A DNA stretch of 33,294 nt. It comes from Actinomortierella ambigua. Its lineage: Eukaryota; Mortierellomycota; Mortierellomycetes; Mortierellales; Mortierellaceae. Positions 8,879 to 18,530 of the stretch are shown piece by piece. The first letter of the stretch is position 1; each line of letters starts with the position of its first letter. The position numbers and the translations under genes were made by a program. The notes beneath the pieces were generated by a model, which was not told the DNA's origin, searched no databases, and saw nothing but the letters and a program-made list of their open reading frames with translations. The stretch spans positions 1-33,294 of the forward strand of contig JAAAJB010000395.1 in assembly GCA_016098155.1 (NCBI GenBank), given 5' to 3'.

Positions 8879-10804
8879 CTAGGTGCTCAAAACGCGCACT
8901 GATCGCAGACGCCGACAGCGACTAAACCGACGGATCAGGTCCTCTTGCCGTTCTTGCCAAACTTGCTTTGAAAATGGTTGTCGTCTCCGTTGTTGTTGCT
9001 GCTGCTGCTGCTGCTGTTGTTGTTGTTGTTGTTGTTGTTGTTGTCGCTCGTGGTTCTGAGGAGTTTTTCCCCCTCGTCCCCTTTCCTCCTCTGCCACGCG
9101 TCTTCGTTCTTGACCGTCCACGACGCGAGTCGTTCCTGGAGCCCTTTCTTCATTGTCAGCATCAAATGCTCCATCCGCGCCGGCCAAAGAGAAGGACCAA
9201 TTGCAAAGAGAGCACGACAAGGGTTGGAAAGTTGAAAATGGATCCCATATTCGCCATGACAACGGTGGTAGATCATCCTCTCCGACATCCCTCCCACCCT
9301 TCGCGTGTTCGCGTAGGCAATGTTCACGGTGCAACCCCGCTTCTAAAAACGCCTGTCCAATCTCTCTCGACCCCTTGTGCAGGACCAGCCTCTCCAACGA
9401 AGCCTCGCATACCCAGGCTCGCTTCTGGCGTGGCTTGTACTGAGTAAGAAAGCACGGAAGTGTGCTTGAGGACAGTTCCAGTTCTTGGAGGTGTGGGACT
9501 GAATACAGGAAATAGCTCAAGACGGTATGGATTGGTGTAATAGATTCGTGCTTCGTAGGAGCACTAAGGTCACCAATATTGCTAGTGCCTTGTTGTCGTT
9601 GTCGTTGTCGCTGTTGTTGTCGTTGCTGTACTGGTGGCGGCGGTGGTGGTGGTTGTAGTGGTTTTCGGGTTTCAAGTTGAAGGGCCTTATTCGTGATCCT
9701 GGCGGTATCGCCCTGCGGGACACGCACTACACGAAGAGTGTCGCGATGGGGTCCTCCCGTTAGACTTTTGAGGATGTCGAAGGTCCACTTGAATCTGAAC
9801 TGCCGGCTTGTCGAAAAAGTCTCGAGCAAGGGCACGCTCGCCACGAGGCGAGCAACCATGTCCTCGCTCGTCCAAGTCGGACAGTGGATCTTCAGCTCGC
9901 AAAGGTGTCTCAGCCGTGGACAATGTTCCGTCAGGTCCGCACAGAGTTGGATGAATGGTTCTCGACCGTGATAGATATCGTACGCGAGCTGAAAGGTCTC
10001 AAGGTTGGGACAATACTTGGGCAACGACAGTAGACCGCTCTGCTTGACGTGCGTCACCTCCAGCTGCAGCCACGAGAGTGCTCGGAGGGGCCCTGGCGCT
10101 GAAAATGGGCGGATTAACGTACACTGAATGATTGAAAAAGACACAAGGTCAGGCATACGGTGAAAGAGTAGGTCGGCCAGTGGTGTGGTGGTACAGCGCC
10201 GTAGGCCTTTGCGCTGGATGTTGTCTTCGAGATGTGAAAAGGATAGCGTCAGGTGCTTCAGGGCCCGTAGCTGGGCAAGGATGTCCAGCACCGACGGAGT
10301 CAGTGTCACGCTTTCCCAAGTCAGCCGTCGAAGCCTTGGAGTTGGCTGCTGTTGTTGTTTTATGAGTCGCAGAAACTGCTCCACGATCGAGTTGCAATCT
10401 GTGGTCCAGGTATTATCCACCCACATAAACTCCTCCAGGTGTGAACAGCTCATCTGACACAGGTCGACGCTAGGTAGATATGTATACAGCTCATGCTTGA
10501 CGATCAGCCTACGGATAAGCGAACTATGGCGATACACGAGCTCGGCGTAGGGGGAAATGACCTCGATCTCTGCGTCCACCTCTTCGACATAGGGCGATCT
10601 CGCAGACCTCCACCTTCTACTACAGCGGACATGGTGCTCATACCAGATCAAGGGTCCAAAAACAGAGTGCCACAGCCTCGAGACGAGCATGGCGTGCCTT
10701 AGGTCGCTCCAGGATACCCGGTCTGAGTTACGATCGTCGCCAAAGGCAACGAACCACGCCAACGCATGAAGAATCTCGGGAAGCTCGAGAGGATGCAAAC
10801 TCAT
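8879..10804 (-). CDS. F-box / leucine-rich-repeat protein
   Basis: This is a 641-residue single-exon protein. Residues about 5-55 form an F-box-like domain: LELPEILHALAWFV, then LRHAMLVSRLWHSVFGPLIW, the usual Leu-Pro-Glu-Ile and Val-Ser-(Lys/Arg)-x-Trp pattern. Irregular leucine-rich repeats follow through about residue 340 and again near 430-480, with segments such as LRHLCELKIHCP. F-box proteins recruit substrates to SCF ubiquitin ligases through Skp1, with the LRR part choosing the substrate. Between and after the repeats lie low-complexity inserts: a Pro/Gln/Arg-rich stretch near 390-415 and a pure run of about 18 Gln near residue 588. The substrate is unknown. Large F-box/LRR families are typical of Mortierella-type genomes. 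No membrane or signal segment is seen. Confidence 0.8.
   Translation of the reverse strand: MSLHPLELPEILHALAWFVAFGDDRNSDRVSWSDLRHAMLVSRLWHSVFGPLIWYEHHVRCSRRWRSARSPYVEEVDAEIEVISPYAELVYRHSSLIRRLIVKHELYTYLPSVDLCQMSCSHLEEFMWVDNTWTTDCNSIVEQFLRLIKQQQQPTPRLRRLTWESVTLTPSVLDILAQLRALKHLTLSFSHLEDNIQRKGLRRCTTTPLADLLFHRMPDLVSFSIIQCTLIRPFSAPGPLRALSWLQLEVTHVKQSGLLSLPKYCPNLETFQLAYDIYHGREPFIQLCADLTEHCPRLRHLCELKIHCPTWTSEDMVARLVASVPLLETFSTSRQFRFKWTFDILKSLTGGPHRDTLRVVRVPQGDTARITNKALQLETRKPLQPPPPPPPVQQRQQQRQRQRQQGTSNIGDLSAPTKHESITPIHTVLSYFLYSVPHLQELELSSSTLPCFLTQYKPRQKRAWVCEASLERLVLHKGSREIGQAFLEAGLHREHCLREHAKGGRDVGEDDLPPLSWRIWDPFSTFQPLSCSLCNWSFSLAGADGAFDADNEERAPGTTRVVDGQERRRVAEEERGRGGKTPQNHERQQQQQQQQQQQQQQQQQQRRRQPFSKQVWQERQEDLIRRFSRCRRLRSVRVLST
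8990..9043 (-). repeat. CAA/CAG trinucleotide repeat coding poly-Gln
   Basis: Eighteen consecutive Gln codons (nine CAA, six CAG, three CAA in coding order) lie near the end of the F-box gene. The mixture of blocks suggests past expansion by slippage. On the other strands this gives poly-Leu and poly-Val frames, which are artefacts. Confidence 0.95.
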
Positions 10805-11040
10805 GCTGATTTATTCTTTGGAATGCAGAAATGATGATGATGATGAGGGTAATCGTTACAATTACAAAATCCGGGAGGGGGGGGGGAGGGACATTGTTTG
10901 CGACCACGGCCTTCTTCTGCGCGGCAGATGATAATGTGGTTGGACACAGGTAAGATGGGCCCAGGCCCGACAGCATTTTTTGTTTTCCAAGAAAAATGGC
11001 ATTTACAATATAGAAATCATAGAATACAAATATCAGCCAG

Positions 11041-11808
11041 TTACGCTGCTATTCCTAGACCAAGGCCAACATCTCCCTGAGCTCGCTCTGGGCCCACGCC
11101 ATGGTGTTGGTGTTGATGCCGCTGTTGATGTGGATGTTGGCGACGGTGCTGAACGTGGAGAGGGTGGTGAGAATGCACATGGTGTTGACGATGAGGTGAA
11201 CGGTCGTGATGCGACACTCCTCCTCCTGCTCCCCCTCCTCCTCCTCCTCCACTATTACCACCAGCACTCGGAAGCTCGGTGCCAGAATGGGGTCTGCCGT
11301 TGCTTGTTTCATGTCCACCGCCACCGCCACTACCACCATTACCACCAGCAGGGGCGGTACCTGCACCAGTACTTCCTGCTGCATTGTTTGTAGCTGGGTG
11401 ATCTGCTGCCGCTGCCGCTGCTGCTGCTGCTGCCGCCGCCGCTGCCGCCGCCGCCGCCGCTGCAGGGGTCGGGTGGCCATAGCGACCTTTCTGAATCCAG
11501 CCCTGATAAGCGTCGTACCGAGCACGGGTTCCTGGTGTGGCACCCCAATATGGGTTCAGACTAAGCTGCCCTGCCGTGAACAGCGTTCGCTTAGGAAGGT
11601 CGACATGGGCCTCATACAACATCAGGTCGTACGGTGCTGGTGCCCGAAGACTGATTGGCAGCGGAGGGAGCAACACTGGCGCCTCTGGTAAGCGATCGGA
11701 TGGCTGAACATACCATGGTTGCTGGCGCTGGTGCTGACGACGAGCAGCAGTCGCTGAGGTTGACGTTGAGGTTGTTGACGCCATGGTGTTTCCAATAGGT
11801 AAGGGCTT

Positions 11809-11839
<31 letters not shown>

Positions 11840-14800
11840 TGCCTGAATGTCGATGGCATCCTTGATGGCTCTGGGAGGGACGAAACAGATCGCACGCCTG
11901 GTGCGCTTGTTTTGCGTGACATCCGAGAAGACCCTACAACCTCGTGGTAGGCTTCGTCATCGGCGAGATCGCCTACCTCCTGCTGCTGCTGTCGTTGTTC
12001 GTCCTTGGTAGTGTCAAGAGCCGATGGCGGCTCTTCTACCAGCTCTCCAAGTCGAGGTGATGCCGTGGCCTGGGATTCATTGTCCTCGTCTGCCTCGTTC
12101 AGCTCTTCCACGTATCTTGGTAGCTCGGTCGAGCCGTGCCGTGATAGTTGTGGTCCTCCACCACTATTCTTCGAGGCTGCTCCCGCGCGTCGTCGTCCTT
12201 GTGTCTGACTGGTGGTCGTCACCGAGCCCTTCGGAGCTGCGTCCTCTTCCTCTGTCAGTTCCTGTGACAATGTCGACCCGTGAGAACTCATCCTGCGCAG
12301 CTGCTCCTTGTTGGCTGGCTTCATGTAAGATGACCGACGAGGGGACGGTGAACCTGGTGACGAGCTCAGATACCCTGTGCTGGCATGCAAGTCTGTTTCA
12401 CTGTCCGAGGCTCGTGCAGCCTTTGGCATTTCAGACATCCTCTGAGGACTCTGCAAATTCTTCACTCCCTTGGCACTCAACTTGCGCGGTTGAATGGGTC
12501 GCGGGTTCGTTCGGGAAGACGATGCTGTTGCCGCACCTGTCGACGACGTTCCTGTGGGCCGTGGGATCGGGCTAGGTCGTAAAGCTGAGGCACCACTGCT
12601 GCCGGGCTTGCCTTTCTTCTTCTCTTGGACTTGGCTAGTCACTTCCACTGGCTTTTGGTCCTTGGCCTCCTTCATAGCCGCAGCCTCGGTCTCCGCTACA
12701 GCAGCCCATGTCGAGGCAAGAATCGCTGTGAGGGACGGACCACCAAGTGACCCACGGCGTGGCTGATTGGTCCAGTGACCGCTCGTTTCGTCATCCGTCG
12801 CTCCTTTCCCATGGCCTCCGCCAGCACCCCCTCCATCACCTGCACTACCACCACCACCACCGCCACCTGCACCGCTCCCCGGCATCGGTGCATTTAGTCC
12901 TGCGACCTTGAGAGCAGGCACCGACGAAAAGTGGATCGTCCGGAACTGATTCGTGTACCGTTTGTACTCCTTCATCTCTTGCGCTGGTACCTCCGGGCGG
13001 AACGAGCGCTTCACCATCTGCTCCAGGCCTGTCATGCGTGGCTGTCCTGTCGATTCTTTGTTCTCGCCATTGTGTTTGGAAGAACCCATGCCGCCGACAG
13101 ACCCTCCGCTATCGCTCAAGAGAGAACCCGACGAGCCTCCGGCGTTGAGACCAACTGGTATAGCGCGGTCGGCGGTCACATCATCTGTTTCCTCTCGAGG
13201 CAAAGTCATTGTCAGGCCGGCTGCTCCCTCCGACCGCGGCGCGTCCAACAGGTTACCGGCACGACCGTCTCCAACAGCACCGTCCTCCTTAAACTCGGCA
13301 TTGTGGATAGCGAACCGGGGTATATTGGTCTGGACATTCTTGGTCAGCTCCCATTCCTCATACTTTGTCCTTGGTCGTGTCCAGATAAGCTTGACCTTGT
13401 TTCCTTTGACAATGCGACTTCCACCTCGAACCACAACGAACGAAGGGTCGCCCAGAATACGGTTGGGTCCAGGTCCATGCTTGGAGGATCGTTTGTTTCC
13501 ACCACCACCGCCACCACCACCACCCCCTGCTGATGTTCCTCCATGTGCAGATCCAGCAAGTGTCGAATTACTCGAGCTAAGGCTCGAGGAACTCGACATG
13601 TGTGAAAGATCCGCAGAGTAGCGGTTGGTGGCGCTGCTGCCTGTCTGAGATGCCACAAAAGATGTCATTGTCCGCCGGTGAATGCTGTCACCACTGCCAT
13701 AGCCGTGGCCCCGATTCTGGTTAGGATGGCTACCTCCACCCGAGTTGCCTCCTACAAGACGCGATCCACTGACCCATGGCAGAGATCTAGAGCTGTAGGC
13801 GGAGCCAGCCACGGAACCAGGTTGGACGCCATTGCCACTACTATTCATAGCTCCAGCCGCACTTTTTGAACTGGCTGCAGTAGAACCAGAGGACATCGCC
13901 GATGAAGATGTTGAATCGCCTTTCTTGGCGGACGAGTCTTTAGAACGCCCAAGGCCGAGCCAGGAGCCAAGCGATATGCTGTCCGAGCCGGACGACTTTG
14001 ACCTAATGTTAGGTAAGGATGTAAGAAGTCCCATCGACGCATGTTTGAGTTTGTTGTGTCAGACACTGAGAGCAGTCGCGCCGACCGTGCCAGGGATCCA
14101 TTCGAGTGATAATTATCAACGAGACTTACTTGTGCTCTGCTTGCTGAGGGATGTTGTGGTGATAAAGGCGGACCTCGAAGGGACTCTGCTCTGAGGCGTC
14201 CTTGATGTTGGGTGGAATGTACCTGCTTGTAGAGTTCATGTTGAATGCAAAGAGCCGCTGGAACGATGTCTGCACCTTGGGTCGGTAGTATTCATCCCAA
14301 TACTCGTCCCACTCCTTCTTCAGGGCGCTCTTCACTGACTTGCCTACGCGTTTCTTCTTGCCGCCACCAAAGAAATCAAGTCGCACCTCTCTTCCACTCT
14401 CCAACGCCAACTCAAGCTCCAGTCGCGCAAACTCGGATGCACTCAGCCTCTTGGCCCCGTGCACCGACGTTCCGTCGCGGGGTGACGTCGTCTCATCAGA
14501 AAGAGACGAGCTATCATCCTCATCGTCATCCTCATCCTCCTCATCCTCCTCATCGCTCTCATCAAGGTCGTCGCCATCATCCTCGTCTTCGCTGTCTCGG
14601 CATGCATCCATACCACGGAAAACAAGCTCTTCTCCCTTTGTCGCATGGATGCCATAGGCCTTGACCGAATTTGATCCGATCGACGACTTGGATTTGGAGC
14701 CGTGAAGGAAGCCTCCTCCAAGCTGGAAAGACGAAATCGAGGATGAGGACGAGGAGGGCGCAGGCTGCAAGGTGATAGACTGTGTGCCCAAAATCTCGGC

Positions 14801-17800
14801 ATATGGAGTGCTCGACACACTGGTATTGCTGGTGAGAGCCCCGTCCAACGCTTCAACGTTAGTGCCGTCCGTGGAAGGCGTCAGACTTTCCTCCGGAGTA
14901 ACATCCGAGCTCTCTTTGGCTGCCTGGGTAGTGGTGGGTATCGCGGACTGCATTGGTCCTGTGCCTGGAGGAGGGAGGCTACGGCTACTTGCAGGTCGAC
15001 CATTCGCCGTCTCTGCCTGTTGCTGCTGCTGCCGTTGATGCCTGCTCTCTAATATGTCGCTAACGCTCTTCAAGCTGGCGAACGAAGACAGCTTTGACTC
15101 GGCAATACTCTTTCGCCTCTCCTTGTGGACTGTTGACGTTGTCGCTGATAGAGAGCCTATGTTGGTGCTCGCACTTGTGCTTGACTCGGCCCCTTCTTCC
15201 GAGAAGGTGCCTTCTCGAGACAGGGTGGGTTGCTGCTGTTCTGAGCTCGGGGACGATACAAATGTCTGGTCATGAGTTGTGTCGGGTGGGCCTGCGTTGT
15301 CGTCGTAGCCGTCGTCGTAGAGCATAAATTCTTGCCCATCATCCCCACCGCTGCCCCCAATGGTGCCGGCACCGTTGCCATGATCAACTTCATCTCGTTC
15401 CTGTTGAAGCTTCTCGCGACGGTAGATCTTATGGTCTTCAAATACACGTTGTTGCTGTGCTTCGAACCGCTGTTGCTGCATTTCTTGGACTTGCAGCTGG
15501 TATGCCTCCAAATGCCTCTGTCGCCTCTCTGTCGCCAGCTTCTTAATGAGTTCATCTTGGGGCAGTAATGCGTCCGGGGTCCACCACTTGGTATAGGTCC
15601 TCCTGGGTTTGCGCGCTGGCGGAATATAAGAGGGTATATCGCCATTGGCATCAGGCACAAGGTCTGTTGTCCGGATCGGCCATTGGTTGTGAAGATGGTA
15701 GTCTGATGGAAGTTCCCAAATGGCCGGTCGGCCCTTACGGGCGATGAAGTTGCCGAGGAATAGGTTCATGGCAAACTGCTTTTCGGTATCTGGTAAAAGA
15801 ACACAAGCACAAGTGGGTGGGGTAGATGTGGTCACAAAAGTGAGAATCACATGGCAGAAGCATTCAAATCAACTCCGCACAGAAAGGGAAAATGCCTTAC
15901 CCACAAAGCTATTGCTGTAGAATCGGCGGATACTCTCAATCATGTCGCGGGAGTGACTCGTCCATTGATTGATTTTGCGGTAAGTCTCCATAGTGTTGAC
16001 AAGGTGTGAACCTCCATATTGGAGCGCAATGGTGTCTCCGTGATCGTGATACATCTCCGTCAGCATGTTCACGACGTCGCAGTCAAAGGGCACGAAGGGT
16101 TCAGAGATGAGACCAAGGGAGTAAAGCTGGTATCCAAGTGCATGCTTTGCAATTACAAACTGCGCGGCGTTGGTCCGATCCAGGCAGTCGATGCAGTTGG
16201 TGCGAACCACGCCGTTTTGTAGACCTGTGCCGTAGATGATGTTCCGATCTTCTCGCCGCTTGTGGATCATACTGAGTCGAGTGTTTTGATATTTGAGGCG
16301 AATTTCCATTGGAATGTCGTCCACGTCGTTGCCCTGCACCCCGCTGCTGCCTGGGTCACCAAGACTCCTAGGAACAGAGTGGTACAGCTGCCGATGGATC
16401 CAATGGTTCTGCCGCTGCTGATTATAGCCACTGTGAAAGAAACCCGTCTGCTTGAACGTCTTTTCGGCAATGATTTCGAGGACAGCAATGACATTCTCGT
16501 TGTGACTCTTGGATGCTCGCGACATGTCCCACTTGATATGCTGGATTTTTTTGTCCTCAGGCAAGAAATGATTCAGGTACTCGATACATTCTGAAAACTC
16601 CGTCAAGAGCAGAGACTCGCGTGGAGTCTTTTCCTTGGCTTTGATCAGATTGAGGGCGATGCACGGTGAGCCATATCGCTTGAACATATCATCAAAGTGA
16701 AGTGCTGCCGCCGAGAAGTATGGGTCAACGACACTAAGGGCGATGGGAGGTTTGGGCGTCATGTTTGTGCCATCCTGGGTCCAGTAGAGAGGGATAGATC
16801 CACGATGTTGCACGAATGAGGTGTGGTTGGGATTGACGGCGTAGGACCCTGACCCATAGAAGGATGTCGTAGACATTTCCGATACAATCTGCTCTGTCTC
16901 AACATCATTGGCAACAAATCCTTGGTCGTTGACACCTCGCTTTAAGAAGCGAGCGCCAGCAAAATGACGTGAGCGTCGGGCAATGAGGGTGACAAAGACG
17001 TTGCGGCCGAGAATAGAGATTTCTACCAGAATAAAAATTGCAGAGGAAAAGGGGGGGGGTCAATGAGGTTATCCTCCTCCACCCTCGTGATACGATATGC
17101 ATGACAACAGCGACACGAACGGTATGCGTGACAGTAAGGCGATGAAGCATGGGAGAGTGGATGAGAGAAACTTACTGGATTGGTCTACAAAGCCGTACAT
17201 GATCGGTAAGGCCCACTGGCCCTCGATACCCTTCATGTCCTTGAACCCATTCTCGAGTAGGTACTGGTTCCAGACAAACATCTGATTGCGACCCTCAAAC
17301 CGAGAGCGTGTCATGTTCCACTGCAAGGTCCGAGTAATATCGTAGCTGTAACTAAAGTAAAAGTTTTTGGAGAGGTCGACCATCTGAAAGATCTGCATAT
17401 AGCGAGCCTCGTCCGAGTTCTTATCCAGCTTGGCGGCTGGGGTGGTGGAGGGGTGGATTGAGATGAGGGCTGTAGCATCGATGTGGAAGACATAGTGGCC
17501 ACCAATCAGCGCGACGGGGGACCGCTTGGTCACCAGCGAGATGTAGTAGCCCTCGGTGAACCGCACGAAGCCAATGATGCCATAGAACTTGATGACCTCT
17601 TTGAGGCCGCCCGTCGCCTTGTTGCCGTTGCGTATCATTGCCAAGAGGTCGTCAATCTCCATCTTTGTGTACACCGCTCTATCCTCCGTAATGCTCAGCT
17701 CATCTGGTGACGTTGTTCGGTCAATCTTGAGCACCCGAAAACGTGTGGCCGAGGGCGCATTTGTGCCGACGATATAGTACCTCTGTAGATGATGGAGTGT

Positions 17801-18081
17801 GACAAACGAGTGAGCAAGCAATGCGTGGCAAGCAGTCTTGTGGACGCCACCATCTTCATCCCTCCATCCTGGGCTTAAAGGGAGGCTCATACCGTTTTAG
17901 TCTCATAGAGGACAAACTTATTGAGAACAGGCTTGCCTGCCTTACGTGTCGAAGGTGGAGGCAAAGTCATGGGCAGAAAGGATGCGGACCCAGCAGCGTC
18001 ACCAGGAACAAGAGTGGGCTTGGCTGGTCCTGTCTGGTCACTGCTAGACGCGCCTGCTGAAGCGGGGTTGAGCAGGACCAT
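11041..18081 (-). CDS. FIG4: FIG4-type Sac1-domain phosphoinositide 5-phosphatase, greatly extended
   Basis: I join five exons (minus strand): 18081-17893, 17782-17176, 17022-15901, 15789-14130 and 14002-11041, about 2179 aa. Introns of 110, 153, 111 and 127 nt have GT..AG ends and keep the frame; the joins read ETKT/RYYIVG, DQS/KISILG and NSFV/DTEKQ as expected for FIG4. The Sac domain carries the catalytic CX5R motif [12 protein letters not shown] (Cys about 542, Arg about 548). The family removes the 5-phosphate of PI(3,5)P2 in the Fab1/PIKfyve-Vac14-Fig4 complex on vacuole or endosome membranes. After residue 650 a conserved [16 protein letters not shown] region is followed by very long Ser/Gly/Gln/acidic low-complexity sequence, an Ala run of about 21 and a His/Gln-rich end. 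Yeast and human FIG4 are about 880-910 aa, so this copy is more than twice as long. The exon 4/5 acceptor and the last 60 codons are the least certain parts. Confidence 0.85.
11401..11463 (-). repeat. GCN repeat coding poly-Ala in FIG4
   Basis: A run of about 21 alanine codons (GCA/GCG/GCC mixture) lies near the 3' end of the FIG4 coding region. The codon mixture argues for an old tract that is under some selection for alanine. In other frames it would code poly-Arg/Gln. Confidence 0.85.
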
Positions 18082-18530
18082 AGTTGTGGTGGGAGCGGGA
18101 CCTCGAAAATGTAGCTCGCTCCTTTTTTGTCAAAAACCAGCGTTGTGAATGGGGACGGGTGAGCGATGGATGTGCGCGTGGGAGTGTGGGGAAAGGAGTG
18201 AGAGGGACAATGGGGCGTGTGTGGAGCACACATGCCAAAAAAAAGGGCAACCAACCCAAAAAAAAAAAAAAAAAAAGTAAAAGTCACTCAAGCGGTGCGA
18301 ATGCACCATTTAACTTTCACATTGATTGCACGACGTGCGAAAAAAAAATGAGTCCAAGGGCGCGATACCGCCTTGCACAAGAACCTTCCAAGGAGGGACA
18401 TCTAGCTTGTAACGCACACGTGTGTCCAATTGGCAATGAGCAGGAAACAGCTCTGTTGTTCCCAACATCCGCATGCTGATCTGATTTATGTGAATCGTGA
18501 ACTTTTTACACCCCTCCAGCGGCTGAGCCG
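18082..18530. promoter_or_regulatory. Divergent promoter of FIG4 and the AT-hook gene
   Basis: These 449 bases separate the start codons of two genes transcribed in opposite directions, so both promoters must lie here. The region contains an A-run of 18 near 18259-18276 and the palindrome CCAATTGG at 18426-18433, which presents a CCAAT box on both strands about 100 bases from the AT-hook ATG. No clear TATA box is visible on either side, as is common for housekeeping genes. Confidence 0.55.

Noticed and set aside
8968..9447. Poly-Val, poly-Leu and poly-Asn frames around 8990-9043
   Set aside because: They are out-of-frame readings of the CAA/CAG repeat in the F-box gene.
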